A stretch of 61,919 bases of DNA. Origin: Komagataeibacter melaceti (GTDB lineage Bacteria; Pseudomonadota; Alphaproteobacteria; Acetobacterales; Acetobacteraceae). Location of the stretch: the NCBI RefSeq assembly GCF_003403295.1, contig NZ_QUWV01000151.1:1-61919 (forward strand), in the 5' to 3' direction. The first letter of the stretch is position 1. Each line of letters opens with the position of its first letter. A model generated the notes under the pieces. That model ran no database searches. It was not told the DNA's origin and saw nothing but the letters and a program-made list of their open reading frames with translations. Shown in pieces: positions 36,388-45,426 of the stretch. A program made the position numbers and the translations under genes.

Positions 36388-37350
36388 CTACTTTCCCAGC
36401 CACCCGCGCCGCCAGAACCAGATCAGCGGCAGTATGACGGTCGCCGCCATAAGTATGAGGGAATACCAGTAGCCATATTTCCAGTTGAGCTCCGGTATGT
36501 CATGAAAATTCATGCCATAGATCCCCGCCACCAGCGTGGGCGCGACACCAATGAAGCTGACCACGGTCAGTATCTTCATGCCGTTATTCTGTTCGATGCT
36601 GATAAAGCCCAGCGTCGCATCCAGCAGGAACTGGACCTTGTTGGCCGTCTGTGACACGAAATCGTTCAGTGAGCGGATGTCACGCTCCACCGTACCCAGC
36701 CGCGCCTGCAGGTGCTCGGACAGGTCATGGCGCTTGTTCTCGCCCAGGAATATGGAAATACGCTCAAGCCCCAGCAGACTGTCCCGCACGGACGATCCCA
36801 GATCGCCCGACCGCCCCACCCGGCGCAGCATGTTGCGCAGCAGCGTGCCCGCCTGCGCCTGCCCCGGCTCCTCGGACTGGAACACATCGCGCGACATGCC
36901 ATCCAGCGCCTGGCCCAGATGTTCCAGAATATCCGCCAGGCGGTCCACGATCGCCTCCAGCAGCAGGATCGCCGCCTCATTGGCGCCCAGCGCGCCCTGC
37001 CCCGCCACCTGCCGGGCCACCACGTCAAACGCGCTGAAGCCGGTGAAGCGGATCGTCAGTATCCGGTCATGCATGAGCACGAATCCGACCGGGGAGACGA
37101 AGAAGTCATCCGGCGTCTTGCGCACCAGCGGCGTGGACAGATAGACGGCGTCATCCTCCATGAACAGGCGCGACGAACTCTCGATCTCGTCAAGCTGGGC
37201 ACGGGTGGGAATCCGCAGGCCCGTCACCTGTGCCGCCAGGGTCTCCTCCTCCGGTGTGGGGTTGAGCAGATCCAGCCAGGCAGCGCCCGCCGCGTCCTCC
37301 GCCGTGGTCACACTTCTGGCCGGAGCCCCGGGGCGATGCGCTAGAAACAT
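36388..37350 (-). CDS. corA: CorA-type magnesium/cobalt transporter
   Basis: This inner-membrane divalent cation channel has 320 residues from the ATG at 37350. The long cytoplasmic domain ends in helix SLNDFVSQTANKVQFLLDATLGFISIEQNNGMKILTV, then two C-terminal membrane helices. The selectivity motif GIYGMNF lies between them, and the C-terminus is basic. An in-frame start at 37392 adds 14 residues. The Shine-Dalgarno is weak for both. It is upstream of rho on the same strand but separated by about 260 bp that contains the rho promoter. Confidence 0.93.
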   Translation of the reverse strand: MFLAHRPGAPARSVTTAEDAAGAAWLDLLNPTPEEETLAAQVTGLRIPTRAQLDEIESSSRLFMEDDAVYLSTPLVRKTPDDFFVSPVGFVLMHDRILTIRFTGFSAFDVVARQVAGQGALGANEAAILLLEAIVDRLADILEHLGQALDGMSRDVFQSEEPGQAQAGTLLRNMLRRVGRSGDLGSSVRDSLLGLERISIFLGENKRHDLSEHLQARLGTVERDIRSLNDFVSQTANKVQFLLDATLGFISIEQNNGMKILTVVSFIGVAPTLVAGIYGMNFHDIPELNWKYGYWYSLILMAATVILPLIWFWRRGWLGK

Positions 37351-37546
37351 GAGCCGTCTTTCTTTCGTTCCTGATCCGTGTCCATCCATCATGCGGCAGC
37401 AAACATGTCAAATCATGACATGACATGCCTGCGCCGGGGGGCTGGTATTTTGCCGCCATCCGGTCCAGAACCGCCCTACACGCGGCCCGGGACGGCTGCA
37501 TGGAAAAACCAGTGAGCCACGCACCTATTCTTGCGGAGTAGCGAAG

Positions 37547-38776
37547 TTGAGCGCAACAGACACACAGGCAGGCGCCAACAGCCTGCGCAGCGGCCCCGAC
37601 GGCCGTGGGCGTTTTGGAATTTTCGGCGGCCGTTTCGTCGCAGAAACCCTGATGCCGCTGATCCTGGAACTGGACGCCGCCTATAAGGCCGCACAGGCCG
37701 ACCCCGAATTCCGGCGTGAACTGGATTATTACCTCAAGGATTACGTCGGCCGTCCCAGCCCGCTATGGTTCGCGCGCCGCATGACAGAAGAACTTGGCGG
37801 CGCGAAAATCTACATGAAGCGCGAGGAGCTGAACCACACCGGCTCCCACAAGCTCAACAACGTCATGGGGCAGATCCTGCTGGCCCGCCGCATGGGCCGC
37901 ACCCGCATCGTGGCCGAAACCGGCGCGGGGCAGCACGGCGTGGCCACCGCCACCGTCTGCGCGCTGTTCGGCATGAAATGCGCGATCTACATGGGCGCCA
38001 CCGATGTCGAGCGGCAGAAGCCCAACGTCTTCCGCATGCGCCTGCTCGGGGCCGAGGTCGTGCCCGTCACCGCCGGGGCCGGTACGCTCAAGGATGCCAT
38101 GAACGAAGCCATGCGCGACTGGGTGACCAACGTGCATGACACCTACTTCCTTGTCGGCACGGTGGCCGGTCCCCACCCGTACCCGCAGATGGTGCGTGAT
38201 TTCCAGTCCGTCATCGGCGTGGAAACCAAGGAACAGATCGTGGCCGCCGAAGGCCGCCTGCCCGATGCGATCGTCGCGGCGATCGGCGGCGGGTCCAACG
38301 CCATGGGCATTTTCCACCCCTTCCTTGACGACCCGCAGGTCCGCCTGATCGGCGTGGAGGCCGCGGGCTGCGGGCTGGACAGCGGGCGCACCGCCGCCTC
38401 CATCGAGCGTGGCACGCCCGGTGTCCTGCATGGCAACCGCACCTACCTGCTGCAGGACACGGACGGTCAGGTGACCGAGGCCCATTCCATCAGCGCCGGG
38501 CTGGACTATCCCGGCGTGGGGCCGGAACATTCATGGCTGAATGACATCGGGCGGGCGGAATACGTGGGTGCGACCGATCAGGACGCGCTGGACGCCTTCC
38601 AGCTCTGCACCCGCACCGAAGGCATCATTCCCGCGCTGGAAAGTGCCCACGCCATCGCCTATGCCGCCAGGATCGCGCCTGACATGCCAAAGGACGCGAT
38701 CGTGGTCGTCAACATTTCCGGCCGGGGGGACAAGGACATCTTCACGGTTGCCGAACATCTGGGAGTGAAACTGTGA
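37547..38776 (+). CDS. trpB: tryptophan synthase beta subunit
   Basis: TrpB condenses indole with serine, using PLP. The 409-residue protein carries HTGSHKLNN (Schiff-base Lys102), [13 protein letters not shown] and the phosphate-binding [10 protein letters not shown]. The start is a TTG at 37547 with GCGGAG 9 bases upstream. No ATG or GTG fits the N-terminus as well. The stop overlaps the trpA GTG by 4 bp. The cluster trpB-trpA-accD-folC is a common alphaproteobacterial arrangement; trpF, often adjacent, is instead at the window's left end. Confidence 0.98.
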   Translation: MSATDTQAGANSLRSGPDGRGRFGIFGGRFVAETLMPLILELDAAYKAAQADPEFRRELDYYLKDYVGRPSPLWFARRMTEELGGAKIYMKREELNHTGSHKLNNVMGQILLARRMGRTRIVAETGAGQHGVATATVCALFGMKCAIYMGATDVERQKPNVFRMRLLGAEVVPVTAGAGTLKDAMNEAMRDWVTNVHDTYFLVGTVAGPHPYPQMVRDFQSVIGVETKEQIVAAEGRLPDAIVAAIGGGSNAMGIFHPFLDDPQVRLIGVEAAGCGLDSGRTAASIERGTPGVLHGNRTYLLQDTDGQVTEAHSISAGLDYPGVGPEHSWLNDIGRAEYVGATDQDALDAFQLCTRTEGIIPALESAHAIAYAARIAPDMPKDAIVVVNISGRGDKDIFTVAEHLGVKL

Positions 38777-39597
38777 GCCGCATCGCCCGCCGCTTCGCCA
38801 CCCTGCGCCAGCAGGGCCGTGGCGCCCTGATCCCGTATGTCGAGGCCTGTGATCCCGATTACGACACCGCGCTGGCCATCCTGCGCGGCATGCCCGCCGC
38901 CGGGGCCGACCTGATCGAGGTTGGCGTCCCCTTCTCCGATCCCTCCGCCGATGGCCCGACCATACAGAAGGCCGCCCGGCGCGGGCTGAAGGCCGGGTCC
39001 AGCATGAAGCGCGTGCTGGAAATGGTCGCCGCCTTCCGCAAGGATGATGACGAGACCCCGATCATCCTCATGGGCTACACCAACCCCATCGGGGCTTACG
39101 GACCGGAACGCTTCTGCGCCGATGCGCGGGCAGCGGGCGTGGACGGGCTGATCGTGGTGGACCTACCGCCGGAGGAAGCCGACCTGCTCAGCGCGCCTGC
39201 GGCACAGGCGGGGCTGGACATCATCCGCCTCGTGGCCCCCACCACGCCCGATGACCGGCTGCCGGTCGTATTCAATGGCGCGTCGGGGTTCGTGTATTAT
39301 GTCAGCATTACCGGCGTAACCGGCACGCGCACCGCCAGCACCGATGAACTGGCCCAGGCCCTGCCGCGCCTGCGCCGCGCCACCGACCTGCCCATCGCCA
39401 TCGGCTTTGGCATCCGCACGCCGGAACTGGCCGCCAACGCCGTGCGCGTGGCCGATGCCGCCGTCGTGGCCTCCGCCCTGCTCAACACGCTTGAAAGCAC
39501 GCTGGATGACGCAGGCCGGGCCACTGACCAGACCGTGCCGCGCGTGCTGGCGCAGTTGCGCACGCTGGCCGATGCGGTGCATGCAGTACGGAAATGA
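38773..39597 (+). CDS. trpA: tryptophan synthase alpha subunit
   Basis: TrpA cleaves indole-3-glycerol phosphate to indole, which is channelled to TrpB. The 274-residue barrel has [16 protein letters not shown] (catalytic Glu49 and Asp60), ILMGYTNPI and [15 protein letters not shown]. The start is GTG at 38773, overlapping the trpB stop. [11 protein letters not shown] replaces the more usual PYxTAGDPD near the N-terminus. Confidence 0.98.
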   Translation: MSRIARRFATLRQQGRGALIPYVEACDPDYDTALAILRGMPAAGADLIEVGVPFSDPSADGPTIQKAARRGLKAGSSMKRVLEMVAAFRKDDDETPIILMGYTNPIGAYGPERFCADARAAGVDGLIVVDLPPEEADLLSAPAAQAGLDIIRLVAPTTPDDRLPVVFNGASGFVYYVSITGVTGTRTASTDELAQALPRLRRATDLPIAIGFGIRTPELAANAVRVADAAVVASALLNTLESTLDDAGRATDQTVPRVLAQLRTLADAVHAVRK

Positions 39598-39668
39598 ATG
39601 ACAATCTGGCCCAATCACTCATCTGCCTGTATTGAACAGGCGCCCAGACGAGACCAGGGAGAGGCAAT

Positions 39669-40535
39669 ATGAGCTGGCTGACCGAATATGTCCGCCCCAA
39701 GATCCGCGGCCTGCTCAAGCGGGAAGTGCCGGACAATCTGTGGACCAACTGCGAATCATGCGAGCAGATGATCCTGACCAAGGACCTGCTCAAGGCCATG
39801 AACGTGTGCCCACATTGCGGCCACCACATGCGCGCGAGTGTGCCCGAGCGGCTGGAATGGACGTTTGACAAGGGGGAATATACCCGCATCGAACTGCCCA
39901 AGGTGCCGGTTGATCCCCTCTCCTTCCGTGATCGCAAGCGCTATACCGACCGCCTGAAGGATGAGCGCGCCAAATCCCACCTGGATGAATCCATGGCCGT
40001 GGCGCATGGCCTGATCGGGGGCCATAACGCGGTCGTGGCCGTCATGGCGTTCGAATTCATCGCGGGCACGATGGGCGCGGCACTGGGCGAGGCCTTTCTT
40101 GCCGCCGCCCGGCTGGCCATCCTCCAGCAGTCCCCGCTGGTCGTGTTCACCGCTTCGGGCGGCGCGCGCATGCAGGAGGGCATGATCAGCCTCATGCAGA
40201 TGCCCCGCACGACGGTCGCAGTCGAAATGCTCAAGGAAGCGGGCCTGCCCTATCTGGTGGTGCTGACCAACCCCACCACGGGGGGTGTCTCCGCCTCCTT
40301 CGCCATGCTGGGCGATGTGCAGATTGCCGAACCCAATGCGCTGATCGGCTTCGCGGGCCAGCGCGTGATCGAGGATACCGTGCGCGAGAAACTGCCCGAG
40401 GGCTTCCAGCGCGCGGAATACCTGCTCGAGCACGGCATGCTGGACATGGTGGTGGCCCGTGGCAAGCTGCCCGAGACGCTGGGGCGGCTGATCGGCCAGC
40501 TCAACTACCGCCACATCGCCCGCCCCGCCGCCTGA
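39669..40535 (+). CDS. accD: acetyl-CoA carboxylase carboxyltransferase beta subunit
   Basis: AccD forms the carboxyltransferase with AccA in fatty acid synthesis. The N-terminal zinc ribbon is visible (Cys28, Cys31, Cys47, Cys50). The crotonase-fold core contains FTASGGARMQEGMISLMQM and LTNPTTGGVSASFAMLGD. The 288-residue length is normal. It starts 71 bp after trpA and is followed by folC after 19 bp. Confidence 0.98.
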   Translation: MSWLTEYVRPKIRGLLKREVPDNLWTNCESCEQMILTKDLLKAMNVCPHCGHHMRASVPERLEWTFDKGEYTRIELPKVPVDPLSFRDRKRYTDRLKDERAKSHLDESMAVAHGLIGGHNAVVAVMAFEFIAGTMGAALGEAFLAAARLAILQQSPLVVFTASGGARMQEGMISLMQMPRTTVAVEMLKEAGLPYLVVLTNPTTGGVSASFAMLGDVQIAEPNALIGFAGQRVIEDTVREKLPEGFQRAEYLLEHGMLDMVVARGKLPETLGRLIGQLNYRHIARPAA

Positions 40536-40554
40536 CCCCACGCAGGATACCCGC

Positions 40555-41877
40555 ATGAGCGCGCCAACCCTCGGCCCTGAATTCGTCGGGCGTGCCGGGC
40601 AGATACTGGAACGGCTGAACCGCCTGTATCCGGCCCTGATCGACCTGTCCCTGACCCGGCTGGAAACACTGCTGGCGCGCCTTGGCCACCCCGAGCGGCA
40701 CCTGCCGCCGGTGGTGCATGTGGCGGGCACCAATGGCAAGGGCAGCACATGCGCGCTGATGCGCGCCGTGGCCGAGGCCGCGGGCTGGCGGGTACATGTC
40801 CTGACCTCTCCCCACCTTGTCCATGTGACCGAGCGCTTCCGCATTGCGGGGGAACTGGTGGGGGAAAGCGAACTCACCGCCGTTCTGGAAGAAATCGAGC
40901 GGGTCAACGCGGGCGCGCCGATCACGGTGTTCGAGGTCCTGACGGCGGCGGGTTTCGTGCTGTGCGCGCGCCATCCGGCCGATCTCACCATTGTGGAGGT
41001 CGGTCTGGGCGGGCGGCATGACGCCACCAACGTGCTGCAACGCCCGGCAGCCTGCGCGATTACCGCCATCTCGATGGATCATGAGGCGTTCCTCGGCAAT
41101 ACGCTGGCGGCCATCGCGGGTGAGAAGGCCGGGATCATCAAACCCGATGTGCCGGTCACCACCGGCCGCCAGCCCGCCGAGGTCATGGAGGTGCTGGAGC
41201 GCACGGCGCGGGAAAACACGGCCCCCCTGTGGCGGCGTGACCATGAATGGTTCATTGCCCCCACACCCGATGGCGCGGGCCTGCATTACCGTGACACGCA
41301 CGGCACGCTTGAACTGCCCCTGCCCGGGCTGGGTGGCGCGCACCAGATTGACAATGCCGGGCTGGCCGTGGCCACCCTGCGCGCCACGGGGCTGCCGCTG
41401 CCACCCGCCGCGTGGTCCGGCATCGCGCGCGCCGACTGGCCCGCGCGCATGCAGCGCCTGACCGGGCATCTGGCGGCACTCCTGCCCGAAGGGTGGGAAC
41501 TGTGGCTTGATGGAGGCCATAACCCCGGCGCGGGTGAAGTGCTGGCACGCGTGATGGATGCGTGGCCCGACCGCCCGACCCATCTTGTCATCGGCATGAA
41601 ACAGACCAAGGACGCCACCGGCTTCCTGGCCCCGCTCATGCCCCGCGCCGCATCCGTCCAGGCCGTGGCCGAGGAAAGCCAGCACCTGGCGCAGCCCGTG
41701 GCCGACATCATCGCGGCATCGGGCGGCAAGGCCACGGCTGGTCCGACATTACGGGCCGCGCTGGCGCATCTGGCGGCAGGCGCGCAGCCCACCACCCCGC
41801 CCGCGCGGGTTATCATATGCGGGAGCCTGTATCTGGCCGGGGTTGCCCTACAGCTTGATGGCTGGCAGGCAAGCTGA
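40555..41877 (+). CDS. folC: dihydrofolate synthase/folylpolyglutamate synthase
   Basis: FolC adds glutamate to dihydropteroate and folates. The 440-residue protein has the P-loop HVAGTNGKGSTCAL (55-68), VLTSPHLVHVTERFRI, GLGGRHDATNV and GEKAGIIKPDVP. All belong to the Mur-ligase-like family. LDGGHNPGAGEVLA lies in the C-terminal domain. It is the last gene of the trpB-led run. The repeat-derived hairpin at 41935 lies 57 bp past its stop. Confidence 0.97.
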   Translation: MSAPTLGPEFVGRAGQILERLNRLYPALIDLSLTRLETLLARLGHPERHLPPVVHVAGTNGKGSTCALMRAVAEAAGWRVHVLTSPHLVHVTERFRIAGELVGESELTAVLEEIERVNAGAPITVFEVLTAAGFVLCARHPADLTIVEVGLGGRHDATNVLQRPAACAITAISMDHEAFLGNTLAAIAGEKAGIIKPDVPVTTGRQPAEVMEVLERTARENTAPLWRRDHEWFIAPTPDGAGLHYRDTHGTLELPLPGLGGAHQIDNAGLAVATLRATGLPLPPAAWSGIARADWPARMQRLTGHLAALLPEGWELWLDGGHNPGAGEVLARVMDAWPDRPTHLVIGMKQTKDATGFLAPLMPRAASVQAVAEESQHLAQPVADIIAASGGKATAGPTLRAALAHLAAGAQPTTPPARVIICGSLYLAGVALQLDGWQAS

Positions 41878-41918
41878 CGCCGTATGTAAACGGCCCCCAA
41901 TAACGCATCGGTAAAAAG

Positions 41919-41978
41919 TATAAAGTTTCTGGGTGCCGCCTTTTTTTCAAAAAGGCGGCGTTTCCTGACAGCTTTTCC
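41919..41978. repeat. partial copy of the double-hairpin intergenic repeat
   Basis: It shares TATAAAGTTT, the first hairpin (gccgccttttt/aaaaaggcggc, perfect 11 bp at 41935-41959) and the following GTTT.CTGA.AGCTTTT with the copy at 34650. The second hairpin and the right outer end have decayed. It lies between convergent folC and the sugar-porter gene and probably serves as their terminator. Confidence 0.8.
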
Positions 41979-41991
41979 GAACGGGAAAGGT

Positions 41992-43413
41992 TTACCCCTC
42001 CCCGGCCGATAGCGGGCGGCCCTGCCCGATTTCACGCAGCGGCAGGCCAGCCATAAGCCGCTGCTCGATCTTTTCAAGCGACATGCCACGGGTTTCCGGC
42101 ACGAAGCGCCACGTCACCAGCACGAACACAAGGTTGAACCCCGCGAACAGCCAGAAGGTCATGCCATTACCCAGCCATTGCAGCAGGGACAGGAAGCTGG
42201 CCCCCACGATCATGTTGGCGACCCAGTTGGTCAGCGTGGAAATGGAAATGCCAAGGTCACGCCCCTGAATGGGCTGCACCTCCGAACACAGGACCCACAT
42301 AAGCGGCCCGGCGGACATGGCAAAACCGGAAATATAGACCAGCAGCATGAAGACCGAGATGATCTGCTCCGTCTGCCCCAGATCGGAATGGTTCAGCACC
42401 AGCCCCAGAAAGCCCATGCCAATCGCCATGATGATGAAGCCGGTGTACAGGATCGGCTTGCGCCCCCAGCGGTCCACCAGCCCCACGGCAATGAACGTGG
42501 CCAGCATGTTCACCAGCCCCACCATGGCCGTACACCACAACTGCGCGGGGCCAACGTAGCCCGCCAGCGCGAATATGCGCGGGGCGTAATACATCACAAC
42601 ATTCACCCCCGCGAGCTGCTGCATGGCCTGCAGCGCGATGCCGAGGAAGATGGAACGGCGGAAATTGGCGTTATGGCGCAGCAGGCTCCAGCCGCGCTGC
42701 TTCATCTGCAACTGGCGGCTGATATTCTGTATTTCCCGCATGGCCACGCTCCGGTCGTCACGCAGGTCTTCAAGCACCTGCAGCGCCTCGTTCCGGCGGC
42801 CGCGCATCATGAGCCAGCGCGGGCTGTACGGCAGGAACAGCACGCCAATCAGGAACAGAACCCCCGGCACCGCCGCCACGGCGAACATGCCGCGCCAGTT
42901 GCCCGAGTAGCTGAACATCGTATTGGTCAGGAACGCGATGAAGATACCCGCCGTAATCATGAGCTGGTAGGTCGAGATCATGGCGCCGCGCGCCTGCTCG
43001 CTTGCGATTTCGGACAGGTAGAGCGGCGCGGTGAACGCCGCGACCCCGATGGCCAGCCCCATGACGAGGCGGCCGATGATCATGGACGGGATCGACCATG
43101 CCAGCGCACAGGCCAGCGACCCGGCAACAAACACCAGCGCGCCGACCAGCAGCGCATGCTTGCGCCCGATCTGGTGCGACATCCACCCTCCGCATAACGA
43201 GCCGATGGCCGCACCCCCCATCATGGCGCTGACAATCCATTCCTGTGCGATGGTGGATGCATGGAAGGCCCGCGCCACCAGATCCAGCGCGCCGGAAATG
43301 ACCCCGATATCAAGCCCCGCCATAAGGCCGGCCAGTGCGGCGAGGCAACCGATGACAAGAGTACGCAGGCGGGCCGGGTCGAAGCCGGTGCCCTGGGGCT
43401 GGTTTTCCATCAA
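41992..43413 (-). CDS. sugar porter family MFS transporter
   Basis: This 473-residue, 12-helix proton symporter belongs to the GalP/XylE/AraE group. Family landmarks include GLDIGVISGAL in helix 1 and GGWMSHQIGRKHALLVG. Also present are GRLVMGLAIGVAAFTAPLYLSE, QQLAGVNVVMYYAPRIF, VDRWGRKPIL and the C-terminal VPETRGMSLEKIE. By family it would import a hexose or pentose; the sugar is not defined. It lies 36 bp downstream of the ART-like gene on the same strand. A second, paralogous porter is at 48.0 kb. Confidence 0.93.
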   Translation of the reverse strand: MMENQPQGTGFDPARLRTLVIGCLAALAGLMAGLDIGVISGALDLVARAFHASTIAQEWIVSAMMGGAAIGSLCGGWMSHQIGRKHALLVGALVFVAGSLACALAWSIPSMIIGRLVMGLAIGVAAFTAPLYLSEIASEQARGAMISTYQLMITAGIFIAFLTNTMFSYSGNWRGMFAVAAVPGVLFLIGVLFLPYSPRWLMMRGRRNEALQVLEDLRDDRSVAMREIQNISRQLQMKQRGWSLLRHNANFRRSIFLGIALQAMQQLAGVNVVMYYAPRIFALAGYVGPAQLWCTAMVGLVNMLATFIAVGLVDRWGRKPILYTGFIIMAIGMGFLGLVLNHSDLGQTEQIISVFMLLVYISGFAMSAGPLMWVLCSEVQPIQGRDLGISISTLTNWVANMIVGASFLSLLQWLGNGMTFWLFAGFNLVFVLVTWRFVPETRGMSLEKIEQRLMAGLPLREIGQGRPLSAGEG

Positions 43414-43449
43414 GTCCGGTCCTTTTGATCTTTTTTATTGCCGGTTTTC

Positions 43450-43977
43450 TTACTGTTCCGACCGGTCAATGCCGGTCAGCAGGTAAAACGATACACCATA
43501 TCCGCGTGTCCGGTCAGGATCATTTTCCAGCAGGTCATCAACCATGAACCGCCGGACCCGGAAAATGACCGGCGGGCCATCCAGGGCGTCATGCTCCATC
43601 ATGTCCGCCAGCCACGCGGCAACACCGGTGCGTTCCGTCAGCACCAGCGGCGCGCGTTCGGAAAACACAAGCGTGCCACGGGCCTGTATCGTATCCAGCC
43701 CGTCCTGTGTGGTCACATGGTAGAGATAACCATCCGGCCCGGTTCCTGCCCGCAGGGTGCCCATGTCCACCCTGCCTAGCCCCAGCGCCGTTATGTCCAG
43801 ATAGGTCAGCCTGCGCCGCGCCTGTGGCGGCGGCACCGTGAACAGGTCCGGCTGTGTGGCCGGGTCCGGCGCGGGCGGGGTGGTTACCGCCGCCTTACGC
43901 CGCGCACCCCGGCGCGGGGCGCGGGCCATGGGCGCGAAAGGCAACTCCATCCCCCTGCCCTTCCGCCGCTGCGCCAT
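43450..43977 (-). CDS. uncharacterised protein with ART-like HxT motif
   Basis: This 175-residue protein has a basic, Pro/Ala-rich first 50 residues and a compact C-terminal domain. GYLYHVTTQDGLDTIQARGTL (83-103) resembles the opening of ADP-ribosyltransferase-fold proteins such as DarT and KptA, where a YHxT segment contacts NAD. PVIFRVRRFMVDDLL then resembles the later beta strand. This is motif resemblance only, and the domain is shorter than the enzymes. It lies 42 bp after the Zur-like gene and 36 bp before the sugar-porter gene, all on one strand. Confidence 0.55.
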   Translation of the reverse strand: MAQRRKGRGMELPFAPMARAPRRGARRKAAVTTPPAPDPATQPDLFTVPPPQARRRLTYLDITALGLGRVDMGTLRAGTGPDGYLYHVTTQDGLDTIQARGTLVFSERAPLVLTERTGVAAWLADMMEHDALDGPPVIFRVRRFMVDDLLENDPDRTRGYGVSFYLLTGIDRSEQ

Positions 43978-44019
43978 GTCCCTGCCCCATCCATGCCGGT
44001 AGTAAGCTGCCGCCTTCCC

Positions 44020-44517
44020 TCAGGCGCAGGCGGCGCATATCCCTTCGGCCTCGATCGTACTCTGCCTGACAGAAAAGCCGCGTGCCTGCGTAACCTCAAG
44101 CAGCGCATGGAGGATATGGTGGTCATCCAGCTCCGTCACGCGCCCGCACCGGGTGCAGATCAGGAACTGCGCCGCATGGACATGACCATGGCAGGCATGG
44201 CCTGATTCCAGCATGTGCCGGCAGCCGACAAAGGCGGAAAGACGCTGTATCTTGTGGATCAGCCCCTGCTCCAGCAGGAAATCAAGCGCCCGGTACACCG
44301 TGGGCGGGGCCACCGGGCGGCCCCGGCTCGTGCGTATGCGTTCCAGCAGTTCATAGGCCCCCAGCGGGCGCTCGGCCGCCAGAACCAGCCCAAGCACCAG
44401 CCTGCGGATATCCGTCAGCCTTACGGCGCGTTCATGGCACAGGGCGGCGGCCTGATCGAGCAGCGCGTCCATCCCTTCGGCCTGGCCGGTCCCGGCCATC
44501 GGTGTCGTGCGGGCCAC
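44020..44517 (-). CDS. zur: Fur-family repressor, probably Zur
   Basis: This is a metal-dependent repressor of 165 residues. A winged-helix region (RLTDIRRLVLGLVL to VAPPTVYRALDFLLEQGLIHKI) precedes a metal-binding C-terminal domain with HACHGHVHAAQFLICTRCGRV and a terminal CAAC. The two CxxC pairs and the His-rich motif fit Zur better than Fur, and the length also fits. No znu genes are in the window to confirm this. It is followed by the ART-like gene and preceded by a 46-residue membrane peptide gene. Confidence 0.8.
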   Translation of the reverse strand: MARTTPMAGTGQAEGMDALLDQAAALCHERAVRLTDIRRLVLGLVLAAERPLGAYELLERIRTSRGRPVAPPTVYRALDFLLEQGLIHKIQRLSAFVGCRHMLESGHACHGHVHAAQFLICTRCGRVTELDDHHILHALLEVTQARGFSVRQSTIEAEGICAACA

Positions 44518-44583
44518 TGCTGGTGCTCCTGTGTCCGGTCGCCAGCATGACCCATCCAGCCAAAAGCCAAAGGCGGGCAGGGG

Positions 44584-44724
44584 TCAGTCCGGCAGGTAAT
44601 CCACCCACATGGCCATCAATACCACGAAAAGGGCAAGCCCGGCATGTATCCAGATCAGCCGGTGCAGCGTCAAGACGGGAACCCTGCCCGCATGCATGCG
44701 TTTCTTGTCCGGTGTCTTGCCCAT
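44584..44724 (-). CDS. 46-residue single-pass membrane peptide
   Basis: This short minus-strand frame runs from the ATG at 44724, with AGG 7 bases upstream, to the stop at 44584. A basic start (MGKTPDKKRMHAGR) is followed by one hydrophobic helix, WIHAGLALFVVLMAMWV, and a short acidic tail ending DYLPD. It lies 66 bp upstream of the Zur-like gene on the same strand. Charge distribution and spacing argue it is real, but no homologue is recognised. Confidence 0.55.
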   Translation of the reverse strand: MGKTPDKKRMHAGRVPVLTLHRLIWIHAGLALFVVLMAMWVDYLPD

Positions 44725-44810
44725 TTTATGCCTGTCTTCCCGTCAGATTGATCCGTCCCACCGCTCATGAAGCAGAAAACTGGATTTTTCCTTAACCGGG
44801 AACGGGCGGG

Positions 44811-45302
44811 CTATTCGTCCGTGTGGGGCAGCATGTGATAGGTGCGGTTGAAATAGACCAGCCCGCCGCGCGCGCTGCCGCTGCGCACGCTTTCCACCGC
44901 GCCGAACATGACGCTGTGGGTGCCGACTTCCACAATGCGTTCGATCCGGCAGTCAAGCGACAGGACCGCTTCCTCCAGCACGGGCGCGCCGGTGGTCAGC
45001 GTATCCCAGTGGCCGGAACGGAAACGCTCCGCCTGCTCGAGCGGGCTGGCGAACACGCCCGATATGTCCTTCTGTTCGGCCCCGAGCACGTTGATGCACA
45101 TGGCCGCATCCACCCGGAAGCGGTCGCGCACGCGGGAATTGCGGTTGAGGCAGACCAGTACGGTGGGCGGCGTATCGGTGACCGAGCATACGGCGGAGGC
45201 CGTAAAACCCGCCGGGTCATCCAGTGTTCCGGTCGTAACGACATTTACCGCCGCGCCAAGGCGCGCCATGGCGTTACGAAAGGTAAGGGCGTCAACTCCC
45301 AT
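44811..45302 (-). CDS. flavin reductase (HpaC/RutF-like)
   Basis: This FMN/FAD reductase-like split-barrel protein has 163 residues and probably supplies reduced flavin to a monooxygenase. The ATG at 45302 follows GAGG at 10 bases; ATG 45329 would add nine residues, and the longer frame to 45692 runs antisense into the next gene. Family segments are RLGAAVNVVTTG, GFTASAVCSVTDTPPTVLVCLN, INVLGAEQKDISGVFA and the C-terminal GLVYFNRTYHML. No monooxygenase gene is adjacent. It is divergent from the HIBYL-CoA hydrolase gene across 124 bp. Confidence 0.88.
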   Translation of the reverse strand: MGVDALTFRNAMARLGAAVNVVTTGTLDDPAGFTASAVCSVTDTPPTVLVCLNRNSRVRDRFRVDAAMCINVLGAEQKDISGVFASPLEQAERFRSGHWDTLTTGAPVLEEAVLSLDCRIERIVEVGTHSVMFGAVESVRSGSARGGLVYFNRTYHMLPHTDE

Positions 45303-45426
45303 GGTAATGTGCCTCAGTCGCTGTTGCATGCCGGTCGGTCCGCACGCAGCCGTGACGCCGGACGGTAGCCGGGGTAGCGCATTCTGCACCGGTTGAACAC
45401 AGGAAACCGCACAAGGAAACCGCCGT

